Positions 26,002-34,953 of a stretch of DNA of 37,492 nt are shown here, one piece after another. Numbering within the stretch: the stretch's first letter is position 1; the number at the start of each line of letters is the position of its first letter. The notes below the pieces were generated by a model. The model saw only the letters and a program-made list of their open reading frames with translations. It did no database searches and was not told the DNA's origin. Origin of the DNA: Thermoanaerobaculia bacterium (GTDB taxonomy: Bacteria > Acidobacteriota > Thermoanaerobaculia > Multivoradales > JAHEKO01); contig CALZKB010000012.1 in the NCBI GenBank assembly GCA_945787575.1, positions 1-37,492 of the forward strand, given 5' to 3'. The position numbers and the translations under genes are program-made.

Positions 26002-28116
26002 GTGAGCGACGTGACGACGCCTTCCCTCGACCCCATCTTCTCCCCCCGCTCGGTGGCGGTCATCGGTGCCTCCACCCGTCGTGATTCGATCGGCTTCGCC
26101 CTCCTCCACAACCTCGTTATCGAGGAGTTCGAGGGTGCTCTCTACCCGGTGAACCCGACCGCCTCCTCGATCCACTCGCTCAAGGCGTACCCCTCGATCG
26201 GCGCCGTCCCCGATCCGGTGGACCTGGCGGTCATCGCCGTCCCCCGCGACGCCGTGCGCGGCGTCATCGAGGAATGCCTGGCCACGGAAGTCCGCGGTCT
26301 GGTGGTGATCACCGCCGGATTCTCCGAGACCGGCCACGAGGGTGCCGTCCTGGAGCGCGAGCTGCGGGACCTGGCCCGCGGCGCCGGCGTACGCATGATC
26401 GGCCCGAACTGCATGGGGGTGCTCAACACCGATCCGGCGGTGCGACTCAACGCCACCTTCTCGCCGACTCCCGCGCGGGCCGGCACCATCGGCTTCGTCA
26501 GCCAATCCGGGGCCCTCGGTGTCGCCATTCTCAACGCGGCGCAGGATCTCGGCGTCGGTCTGACGCAGTTCGCCTCGATGGGCAACAAGGCCGACGTCGA
26601 CGGCAACGACCTGGTCGAGTTCTGGGAAGACGACGAGCGCACCAACGTCATCTGCATGTACCTCGAGTCGTTCGGCAACCCGCGACGTTTCACCGAGATC
26701 GCCAAGCGCGTCGGCCGCAAGAAGCCGATTCTCGTCGTCAAGTCCGGCCGCACCGCCGAGGGAGCCCGTGCCGCCACCAGTCACACCGGAGCGATCGCCG
26801 GCGCCGACGTCACGGTCTCCGCTTTCCTCGAACAGTGCGGGGTGCTGCGCGCCAACACGATCTCGGAGCTCTTCGACATCGCCAAGGCGCTGTCGCGCTG
26901 CCCGCTGCCGGCAGGCCATCGCGTCGCGATTCTCACCAACGCCGGCGGCCCCGCCATCATGGCCACCGACTCGTGCATCAACCTCGGGTTGACGCTGGCG
27001 GAGCTGTCGGAGGCGACGCGCGCAGAGCTGGCGACCTTCCTGCCGGCGGAAGCCAGCCTCGTCAACCCGGTCGACATGATCGCTTCGGCCACCCCCGCCG
27101 ACTACGCTCGGGCGCTCGACCTCGTGCTGCGCGACGAGCAGGTGGACATGGCGCTCGTGATCAACGTGACGCCGCTGCTGTCGTCACCCACCGACGTCAT
27201 GGAGGCGGTCACGCGGACCGCCGGAGAGAACTCGAAGCCGGTCTTAGCGGTGATCATGGCGACCGAGGATTTCTACGAGGAGATGAAATCCCGCTCCGGA
27301 CATCCGCCGATCTACCGTTTCCCGGAGCCGGCCGCCAACGCCTTGGCGCAGCTCGTCCGTTACGCCGACTGGCGCCGCCGGCCGGCCGAGGAGGCGACAC
27401 CCGATTTCCCCGTCGACGACGGCGCGGTGAGCCGGATCCTCGACCCCGCTCCCGAGGGTTATCTCAGTGACGCCGAAGCCTTCCGCGTGCTGCGCCACTA
27501 CGGCATACCGCTCGTCGACGGACGCAAGGTCGACACCGTCGAGCAGGCGTTGGCGGCGGCCGAGGAGATCGGCTACCCGGTGGTGGTCAAGGCGATCGGC
27601 GCCGAGCTGATCCACAAGAGCGACGTCGGGGCGGTCAAGATCGACCTGCGCAGCCCCGCCGACCTCCAACAGGCGATGGCGGAGATCGACGTGGCGCTCG
27701 GCGCGAAGGATCTGGCGCCCGAGGGATACCTCGTCCAAGAGCTCGCTCGCGGCGGGCACGAGGTGATCTTCGGGATGTCGACCGATCCCCGTTTCGGGCC
27801 GCTGTTGATGTTCGGCCTCGGCGGCAAGTACGTCGAGGTGCTGCGCGACGTGCACTTCGGCGTCACCCCACTCAAGCCGAGCGAGGCGCGCGACATGATC
27901 CGCGGCCTGCGCGGCTACCCGCTGCTCGAGGGAGTCCGCGGCGAAGCACCCGCCGACCTGGCGCGCCTCGAGGAGACGCTCCTGAGAATCGCCCAGCTCG
28001 TCACCCGGCACCCGCGGATCCTCGAGCTCGACATCAATCCCTTCCTCGCCGCGCCGGAAGGGGTCGAGAGCAAGGCTCTCGACGTGCGGATCCGGGTCGG
28101 CCCGGCGAGCGTCTGA
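26002..28116 (+). CDS. NDP-forming acyl-CoA synthetase (fused alpha/beta; acetate-CoA ligase, ADP-forming-like)
   Basis: IFSPRSVAVIGASTRRDSIGFALLHNL, MIGPNCMGVLN, FVSQSGALGVAILN, SHTGAIAGAD, ATP-grasp half with YPVVVKAIGAELIHKSDVGAVKIDL and ELDINPFLA. Confidence 0.9.
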   Translation: MSDVTTPSLDPIFSPRSVAVIGASTRRDSIGFALLHNLVIEEFEGALYPVNPTASSIHSLKAYPSIGAVPDPVDLAVIAVPRDAVRGVIEECLATEVRGLVVITAGFSETGHEGAVLERELRDLARGAGVRMIGPNCMGVLNTDPAVRLNATFSPTPARAGTIGFVSQSGALGVAILNAAQDLGVGLTQFASMGNKADVDGNDLVEFWEDDERTNVICMYLESFGNPRRFTEIAKRVGRKKPILVVKSGRTAEGARAATSHTGAIAGADVTVSAFLEQCGVLRANTISELFDIAKALSRCPLPAGHRVAILTNAGGPAIMATDSCINLGLTLAELSEATRAELATFLPAEASLVNPVDMIASATPADYARALDLVLRDEQVDMALVINVTPLLSSPTDVMEAVTRTAGENSKPVLAVIMATEDFYEEMKSRSGHPPIYRFPEPAANALAQLVRYADWRRRPAEEATPDFPVDDGAVSRILDPAPEGYLSDAEAFRVLRHYGIPLVDGRKVDTVEQALAAAEEIGYPVVVKAIGAELIHKSDVGAVKIDLRSPADLQQAMAEIDVALGAKDLAPEGYLVQELARGGHEVIFGMSTDPRFGPLLMFGLGGKYVEVLRDVHFGVTPLKPSEARDMIRGLRGYPLLEGVRGEAPADLARLEETLLRIAQLVTRHPRILELDINPFLAAPEGVESKALDVRIRVGPASV

Positions 28117-28272
28117 ATTCCCCGCGCTTCGCTCGAGCTGCTTGCCGACAGGTGGCGGCGGAGTACGCCGTCCGCCGCCGGAGCTCGACGCTACCCGGAG
28201 ACCGCTTGCGCTTCTCGCTCGGCGCGGCGGGTGCAGGTCGAGGCTCGGCCCGCTCGACCAAGATTGCGGAAC

Positions 28273-29322
28273 TCAGTTCCGCAGTATCCGAAAATAGTAT
28301 CTGCCTGCGAGCTCGAGCTCGCCACCTGTGGTCGCGCCACTCAGCCGAATATAGTAGTCGCCGACCAGTAACAACTTGGTCGGCAACGTCACGTCCACGG
28401 CAACCCTGGAATCGAAGGATTCAGCCTGGAGCTTCGCCTGGCTCCACAGCTCATCGCCGGCCGCTTCGTGAAGAGACGCGCGGTAGCTCGCGTAGTCGTC
28501 TACGCCGAGATCGAGAAGCAGTTGAAGCAGACTCGCGTCCGCCGGGATGATCACCCGCTCCGTCTCTCCCCCACCCCGGAGAAGACCTGGTGTAAGCCAA
28601 ACCGAGGCGAGGAATGACCCTAGCCCGGCTTTCCGCGCCAGTTTGTCGCCCGCGGCCCGAACCGCTTCGAGCTCGCGTTCCAGCGAAGCGCGCTGAGAGC
28701 GTTCGGCCAGCAGCTCGACTTTCAGCGATTCGCCGCGCGCTCGTTGCTCGGCCATCTGGCGCCTCGACGAGGCCTCGCTCTCCGCGAGCGCGGCCTGGGC
28801 GGAATGAGCTTGGTCGAGTCTGGTCTCCAGCCGCAGCTTGCCGACGAACAGCCACACGCCACCGATGATGGCTGCGACCAGCGTCGCTGCCAGAGCCATG
28901 CTCCAGGCGGGACGAGCTACCCAAGCCGATAGGTTTCGGAACGGCCGAGACTCCACTGGGCTTACCTCTCCGGAGGACTGAGGAGCCCCGCGTTCCTCGA
29001 GGTAGCTCTTCAGTATTGGGGCGAAGCCCAGCGCAAAGCTCAATGGCCTTCGTCGCCGAGGCGCGCGCAAGAAGTTGTCTTCGAAGAGCCTCCGTTGGAG
29101 TTCACTCAATTCACCCCAGACATACTCATCGATCAGCTCGGCCTCGACGTTCTCCAGCTCGCCTTCGACCTTCTTCGAACGCTCACCCGAAGCCTCCATC
29201 AGCCGGAGCTCGACAACCTCCGCCAGCTGCCTGTCCCCGTCCCCTTGCGAGTCCGGGTCAAAGTCCGTCAGCAGGTAGGCTCTGACCTCCTCGTGAAGAG
29301 CTTCGTTGATCTGTGCCTTCAT
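28273..29322 (-). CDS. Single-TM protein with coiled-coil segment, possibly anti-sigma-like
   Basis: MKAQINEALHEEVRAYLLTDFDPDSQGDGDRQLAEVVELRLME... cytosolic helix-rich N region, TM WSMALAATLVAAIIGGVWLFV, coiled coil, beta-rich C region. Immediately follows the sigma factor gene. Confidence 0.55.
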   Translation of the reverse strand: MKAQINEALHEEVRAYLLTDFDPDSQGDGDRQLAEVVELRLMEASGERSKKVEGELENVEAELIDEYVWGELSELQRRLFEDNFLRAPRRRRPLSFALGFAPILKSYLEERGAPQSSGEVSPVESRPFRNLSAWVARPAWSMALAATLVAAIIGGVWLFVGKLRLETRLDQAHSAQAALAESEASSRRQMAEQRARGESLKVELLAERSQRASLERELEAVRAAGDKLARKAGLGSFLASVWLTPGLLRGGGETERVIIPADASLLQLLLDLGVDDYASYRASLHEAAGDELWSQAKLQAESFDSRVAVDVTLPTKLLLVGDYYIRLSGATTGGELELAGRYYFRILRN

Positions 29323-29387
29323 ATTCCGCCCACTCCCTCTCTGATCCACTTCATCCAATCGGTAATGACCCAACACCCCATTTCATT

Positions 29388-29990
29388 TCAATGCTCCTGT
29401 CCTTCCAAGCACCCATGAACGCATTCGCGCAGCTTCGTTCTAATTCGGCAGGTCGCGATCCGTAGTTGATTCAGGTTCCAGTTGTGTTTCTTCGCGAGGT
29501 CTCTGCGATGGTCGATTTTGGCTCTCTTCTCCGAGTGGTAATACTCCAGGATCAGCTCCCGGCTTCCCTTGTTCAATCTGTCCAACTTGTCGAGGCATCG
29601 ATCGAGGCACCGGCTCATGCGCTCCTTGATCTCCTGGTCTTCGAGATCGGTTTCGGCTGCCGGTAGCCGGTCCGGCAGAGGCTGTTCCCGCCATCGCCTC
29701 AACGACTCTTTGAACACCCGGGTGGCGAACGAATAGACGAAAGGAAGAGGGTCGCCCACACACGGTTTTGCGATCTCGTCCGCTTCGCACTTCCTCGCCA
29801 ACCGGTCGAGCGTCTCTTCCGCGAGATCTTCCGGGTCCGAGGAGCCGCGATATGTAAAGATCCGGACGAGACCGGCCCGGATTCTCTGCAGCTTCTCCCT
29901 CGCGACTTCACGATCGCGATCGAGAAAGCGAATCAAACTGGCGTAGGAGTCAGGGGTGAGCTTCTCCCAGCCTTTGGGCCTAAACGACAT
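29388..29990 (-). CDS. ECF-like sigma-70-family RNA polymerase sigma factor
   Basis: RKCEADEIAKPCVGDPLPFVYSFATRVFKESLRRWREQ (region 2-like) ... LDRLNKGSRELILEYYHSEKRAKIDHRRDLAKKHNWNLNQLRIATCRIRTKLRECV (region 4-like). Confidence 0.75.
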   Translation of the reverse strand: MSFRPKGWEKLTPDSYASLIRFLDRDREVAREKLQRIRAGLVRIFTYRGSSDPEDLAEETLDRLARKCEADEIAKPCVGDPLPFVYSFATRVFKESLRRWREQPLPDRLPAAETDLEDQEIKERMSRCLDRCLDKLDRLNKGSRELILEYYHSEKRAKIDHRRDLAKKHNWNLNQLRIATCRIRTKLRECVHGCLEGQEH

Positions 29991-30062
29991 ATTGACCATC
30001 CGTTTCGATGCGGCCAGCTTCATGACGCAGCTGACGGTGCCGCCACAAAGATCGCAACTGGC

Positions 30063-33000
30063 TCACTGCCACTCCCCCTGCAGGGTGAACGCGGCCCAGT
30101 AGAAAGGCGAGCGCCACTGAGTCTGACTCCACATCTCGATCTGCGCCCGCCGCAACGCCGCCGGCGGCGAGTCGTTCTCCTTCAGCATCTGGTAGTAGAA
30201 GCGGCTCATCAGCTGTCCGGTGGCCTCATCATCAACCTTCCACAGGCTAGCCACCACACGTCTGGCGCCGGTGTACATGAAGCCTCGCACGATACCTACC
30301 AAACCCTCACCCCGGATCTCCTTTCCCAAGGCAGTATTGCAGGCGCTCAGCACGACCAACTCGACCGGCAGCTTCAGCTGGTAGATGTCATGCAATCGTA
30401 GAAATCCGTTCTGCGGTTTTCCCTGTTCATCGAACAGAGAAAGCACGATGGCCGAGAGGCCAGGATTCTGGTTGTTGATCAGGCCATGAGTGGCGAAGTG
30501 AACGATCCGATACCCGGCGAGCTCGGAGCTCGTTGCCAAGTCGAGGCTCGCGTCGAAGCCCAGCGCTATCAGGCTCGTGCCCGCGGGCGCCGCGGCCACG
30601 ATCGCATCGGCCTCCTGGCGCGTCGCCACCAGTCGTGGGATCCGCAACCTACCGTCCTGAAGAAAGCCGACCTCGCGCAGGGTGCCGGAGACCACGAATT
30701 CCGTCGAGGCAGTGGTCTCGGCGAAATCGGCATCGAGCCGTCTGGTGGATCTCTCCGCTCCTCCGACTCTCGGGTCGTCGAGCTCGAAGACCGGATCGGC
30801 CAGGACCGCCACCGACATCCCTGGCGTCTCTCGCCCCGCGGTCTCTTTCCGCAGGGTCGCCAGGGTCGAAATGGACGGCAAACTCACGATCTCGTGCTCG
30901 ACTGCCAGGGGGACCGGTGCCGCCCCCTTTGATCGAACGGGTAACGCCCCGAAAGGCAGATACTGCAGCGCTCCGTCCGCCACCACGAGAAGCCTCTTTC
31001 CGGCGAATCTCTCTCCGACAGGCCCGATGAGCATCTCGCTCAGGCGTGCCGCCTCGGTCCAGTAGGCGGCGTCGGCGGCCTTTACCCGCCGGCGGCGTTC
31101 GCTCAGGGTCTCGCCGGATACCGGCAACCGCGCCGTTAGAAGCCGATAGACGTTGCGAGCGGCCCGCTCAATCTGGGCACGCGGCGGCAGCTCGTAGGTC
31201 GCGTACCCACTTCGCCACACCGCCCACAGGAAGCTGCGCGTCTCTCCCAGTGCATACTCCAAGAGTAGGGTGTCGTCGTCCAGTACATCGTCCTGGATTC
31301 CCTTCAGGTCCAGGGATCGAGGCTGGCTCAAGGCCGTGACCTCCGGACTCTGGCTGCGGATTCGGGCCTGAAGCTGATCGTAGAGAATCGTCAGGTCTCG
31401 GACCTGGCCCTCCGCCGTTTCCAGCTCACGCGGGTCTGCCTCGCTGCCCATCAGCTCCATCAATCGGTCGGCAGAGGCATCCAGAGTCCGCTTCAGCTGT
31501 CGTTCTCGCGCCCTCAACAGCGGATCCAGGCCTCGATACAGATCGATGCCGGATTCGGCCAGGTTTTCCAGCAGCGACTGCGCGCGCGCTCGCTCGGCCA
31601 CCTGCAGAGCCTCGGCCGCGAGCTCCCGCGTCCCGTCGATCTCGTGGAGGCGCATGAGCACTTCAATGTAGACCTCGTAGTACTTATGAAAGGACGCCAC
31701 GTAGGAGGCGCGTAGACTGTGACTCGCCACCTGCCCGCGCAGCGATTCTGCAATCCGTAGGGCCGCTTCGAGATGAGTCCGCGCCGCCCAGAGATCTCGC
31801 CGCTCCCGCTCGACCCTACCCAGGCCATAGAGGGCCGCTGACTCTCCCTGGCGATCTCGAGCGAATCTGCTGAGGTTGAGGGCACCCAGCAGGTAGTGCT
31901 GGGCTCGCTCGAGCTCGCCGAGCTGAAGATAGGTCCTCCCGATGTCGGCCAGCGTGTCGGCCTCGAGCCTCGGGTCGACGAAGTGCTTCTGGTAGCTCAG
32001 AGAGCGCTGGTAGTGCTCCAACGCCTCATTCAGCTCTCCGCTCGACTGATAGGTCATTCCGATCAGCCGAATTCCGTATGCTTCGGCTCTTCGATTCTCC
32101 AGTTCCCGGCTGATGGCAACCGCTTCCTCGAAGCGAGCGAGAGCGGCGGTGTGGTCATGCGAGGCAAGAGCATTCCAGCCGAGGAACTCGAGCAGCTCCT
32201 CCTCAGCCATACGAAGACCTGCCGACCTGTACAGCGCCAGCGCTCTTGCCCAGTAGCCTCGGGCACTTTGGTTCTCGCCCATCTGCGAATAGACCGAGCC
32301 CAAGCCGGCCAGGGCGCTCGCGCGCCACACGGCATCACCCATCTTCTCCAGTAGCGACAGCGCTCGATTGAAGGCGTTCAACGCCAGCTGAGATTCGCCG
32401 AGGCGGAAGTTCAAGCGACCGATGGCCACCAGAGTCATGGCTTCCCCTCGTCTGTCACCCAGGAGTTCCCAGAGTGCCAGCGCGCTCTCGTAGTGGGCGT
32501 GCGCCCGGTCGAGGTCGCTCAGATCCGAATAGGAATAGCCAAGGAGAAGCAACGTTTGGGCGAGGCCTTCTTGGTCGCCGAGCCGGCGCCAGAGCTCCTC
32601 CGCCCGCCGGTAGGAGCTCACCGCATCCGTCAGGTTTCCTCGATGGTAGTCGACCTCTCCCAGACAGTTGAGCGCCTTTGCTTCGCCTCTCGCGCTCGCC
32701 AGCTCGCGCACCAAAGCGAGCGCCTCCTGACATCGCGTCAATGCTCTCTCCTGGTCACCCAGAAGAACATGAAGCAAGCCAACGTCGCTGAGGAGCTCGC
32801 TCTCGATCGGCCGAGCCCGACCCTCCCGACTGAGCCTCAGAGCGTCTTCATACGCCTTCAACGCCTGGTTCAGATCGCCCGATCGCTCGTAGAGCAGACC
32901 GATTCTCTGACCTGATCTTGCGGCCCCCTCTTGGTCGCCTCTGCGCGCGAAGGCCTCGCGAGCTGCTCGATAGGTCTCCAGTGCTTGGCTTCCAGCTCCT

Positions 33001-33194
33001 TCCTCGTAGACACGGAGCAGGTGTTCTCCTTGCTCGAACACCTCCTCCGCCGATGGTTGCCGATCGGCTTCGGCTGCCGCCTTGCCAGCGAGCTGCGAGT
33101 TCGGCCATGTACTGCCCGAGGCGACCTCGGAGCAGAGCAAGCAGACGAGAACACACATCGCGCTCCCGAGCCGTCCGCTGATTCTTCCGAACAT
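30063..33194 (-). CDS. TPR-CHAT domain protease-like protein
   Basis: Signal-like N terminus, many TPRs, C-terminal CHAT with YRIVHFATHGLINNQNP (His) and VELVVLSACNTALGKEIRGEGLVGIVRGFMYTGARRVVASLWKVDD (Cys). Confidence 0.92.
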   Translation of the reverse strand: MFGRISGRLGSAMCVLVCLLCSEVASGSTWPNSQLAGKAAAEADRQPSAEEVFEQGEHLLRVYEEGAGSQALETYRAAREAFARRGDQEGAARSGQRIGLLYERSGDLNQALKAYEDALRLSREGRARPIESELLSDVGLLHVLLGDQERALTRCQEALALVRELASARGEAKALNCLGEVDYHRGNLTDAVSSYRRAEELWRRLGDQEGLAQTLLLLGYSYSDLSDLDRAHAHYESALALWELLGDRRGEAMTLVAIGRLNFRLGESQLALNAFNRALSLLEKMGDAVWRASALAGLGSVYSQMGENQSARGYWARALALYRSAGLRMAEEELLEFLGWNALASHDHTAALARFEEAVAISRELENRRAEAYGIRLIGMTYQSSGELNEALEHYQRSLSYQKHFVDPRLEADTLADIGRTYLQLGELERAQHYLLGALNLSRFARDRQGESAALYGLGRVERERRDLWAARTHLEAALRIAESLRGQVASHSLRASYVASFHKYYEVYIEVLMRLHEIDGTRELAAEALQVAERARAQSLLENLAESGIDLYRGLDPLLRARERQLKRTLDASADRLMELMGSEADPRELETAEGQVRDLTILYDQLQARIRSQSPEVTALSQPRSLDLKGIQDDVLDDDTLLLEYALGETRSFLWAVWRSGYATYELPPRAQIERAARNVYRLLTARLPVSGETLSERRRRVKAADAAYWTEAARLSEMLIGPVGERFAGKRLLVVADGALQYLPFGALPVRSKGAAPVPLAVEHEIVSLPSISTLATLRKETAGRETPGMSVAVLADPVFELDDPRVGGAERSTRRLDADFAETTASTEFVVSGTLREVGFLQDGRLRIPRLVATRQEADAIVAAAPAGTSLIALGFDASLDLATSSELAGYRIVHFATHGLINNQNPGLSAIVLSLFDEQGKPQNGFLRLHDIYQLKLPVELVVLSACNTALGKEIRGEGLVGIVRGFMYTGARRVVASLWKVDDEATGQLMSRFYYQMLKENDSPPAALRRAQIEMWSQTQWRSPFYWAAFTLQGEWQ

Positions 33195-33242
33195 GGAGTC
33201 CCCTACGCTGCCGGGACGCTTCTCCCTGAAACCTGCCTTCGA

Positions 33243-34925
33243 TTATAAGTCCGGCGGCCAACGAAAGGAGCCGCACCCCGGTGGCAGGTTCTGTGCCGAG
33301 TGCTCTCGATCGGAGGTACCTTCATAACGGCTGCGGGCGTAGCGACTGCGGGCATAGCGACTGCGGGCGTAGCGACTACGCGCGTAGCGACTCCGGGCAT
33401 AGCGGCTGCGCGCATAGCGGGAGAACTCCCTAAGAGCCTCTTCAGACGCAGGCTCCGATAGGTCGAAGTCACGCCCGAGAATCCTCTGAACCATCCCCTG
33501 CAGTGAATCCGAATCCTCAGAATGGGTCTGACTCCGATCAGTTATGCCGTCTCTGGCGTCGCGTCTCGTCTTCTTTAGATATGACTCGACGAAATTTACC
33601 CACTGCGGCGCATCTCTCGCCAGCTGCAAGTTCTTGTAGGTAGGCGAGAGCTCGGCCCAGGGAAAGGAGAGCGCGATCCCGTGGGAGTGTTGACAGGCAG
33701 AGCCGCAGCCAGACGACACCACGACCCATCTCTTCCACTCGTTATCGTCATCGATCGTCTTGCACGCATTGATGACCCGGTCCCAGACCTTTCTGTCTGG
33801 GTGGCCGCTCTCTGGTTTGTGTGATTTGAACTCCCTCTGGAGGCAGATGCAGAGATCGCGCAGGTCGACGAACTGGTGGAATTTGTAGGTCTGTGCCCTC
33901 CAATGTGCAATGAGGATCTGGTCCTCGAACCGCTCCAGAGCGTCCCCCAAAGCCCCTCCCAGTTTGTCGAGCCGCTCTTTCAATATGTCGATCTCGCCCA
34001 GCTTGATCGCTGCCAGGTCTACAGAGCGCCCTACCGAACGATCATAGTCTCGGTAATAGCCGACGTAGCTGTCGACAATCACCTCACCAAGCTCCTCGGG
34101 TAGGAGCGGTCGATCTTCGTAGGAAGCGGCGAGCGCCGCGTTCAGAATCGAATGGTACGGCCAGCCGAAGTCTGGCTCGTAGCCTTCCGCCCCGACGATG
34201 ACCTCGACGTGTTCCCGAACCTCGTAGCAGACTTCCAGCATGTTCATGAAGCAAGCGTCCATTCCCAGGAGATGAATCTTTTCCTCGGGGGTTTGACCGC
34301 GCTGGAGTGCTTCGCGTCGTTTCTCGCAACAGTCGTCGTGCGTTGGCCCATCTTCCTGGTCCACGTACTCACAGTCCAGTGCTATGAGGATACGGGCGCG
34401 CTCAAGTGCCTCGCGTAGCTCGGGGAGCGTCAACGAGTCCTCGGCCGCCTCGTCTTTCAGGAGAAAGTCCTCGGTCGCCCCGCTCCCGTGTCCCACGAGG
34501 AGGATTGCGTACTTGTCGGCGCGACCGTTCTGCTCCTCAACACCACCGGCGGTCTTCTTTGGACTATTCACCGCCCAGCCGACGAAACCGCTAAGCGCCC
34601 CGGGGTTTCCGGTGTTTGTCTCGTCCAGGCGAAGCTGCGGCTCTACCACCAAGTCTTGATCAACGCCGTCGTCTTGATCAACGCCGTCGCTCCCAGCGCT
34701 CGAGGCGGAGGGCTCTCGTCCAGTGATGAGGTAACGTTGGGTGGGGATGCCGAGGCCGCTGGGATCGAGCTGCGCCAACACCCTGACGCGACCCTCCAAT
34801 TCGGTACCGGTACTGCGAAGTTGCTGCAACTGCAGCACCATGTCCTCGGCCAAGCTGTTGTCTCCGGCCATGTAGGCCATGGCGGTCCAATGGGTTTCGT
34901 TCAGCTCTTTTTCTGCTGATTCCAT
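33243..34925 (-). CDS. C11 (clostripain-like) cysteine protease with C-terminal RYARS pentapeptide repeats
   Basis: WTAMAYMAGDNSLAEDMVLQLQQL, KYAILLVGHGSG (catalytic His), HLLGMDACFMNMLEVCYEVREHVEVIVGAEGYEPDFGWPY (catalytic Cys). Confidence 0.88.
   Translation of the reverse strand: MESAEKELNETHWTAMAYMAGDNSLAEDMVLQLQQLRSTGTELEGRVRVLAQLDPSGLGIPTQRYLITGREPSASSAGSDGVDQDDGVDQDLVVEPQLRLDETNTGNPGALSGFVGWAVNSPKKTAGGVEEQNGRADKYAILLVGHGSGATEDFLLKDEAAEDSLTLPELREALERARILIALDCEYVDQEDGPTHDDCCEKRREALQRGQTPEEKIHLLGMDACFMNMLEVCYEVREHVEVIVGAEGYEPDFGWPYHSILNAALAASYEDRPLLPEELGEVIVDSYVGYYRDYDRSVGRSVDLAAIKLGEIDILKERLDKLGGALGDALERFEDQILIAHWRAQTYKFHQFVDLRDLCICLQREFKSHKPESGHPDRKVWDRVINACKTIDDDNEWKRWVVVSSGCGSACQHSHGIALSFPWAELSPTYKNLQLARDAPQWVNFVESYLKKTRRDARDGITDRSQTHSEDSDSLQGMVQRILGRDFDLSEPASEEALREFSRYARSRYARSRYARSRYARSRYARSRYARSRYEGTSDREHSAQNLPPGCGSFRWPPDL
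33328..33417 (-). repeat. Six 15-bp tandem repeats encoding RYARS
   Basis: Units cggctgcgggcgtag / cgactgcgggcatag / cgactgcgggcgtag / cgactacgcgcgtag / cgactccgggcatag / cggctgcgcgcatag in register. Confidence 0.95.
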
Positions 34926-34953
34926 AGCTCTTGCGCCTCTAGTTGGGTTGACG

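Noticed and set aside
33328-33417. CRISPR-like short tandem repeat
   Set aside because: 15-bp units are contiguous without spacers and are in frame within the C11 protease.
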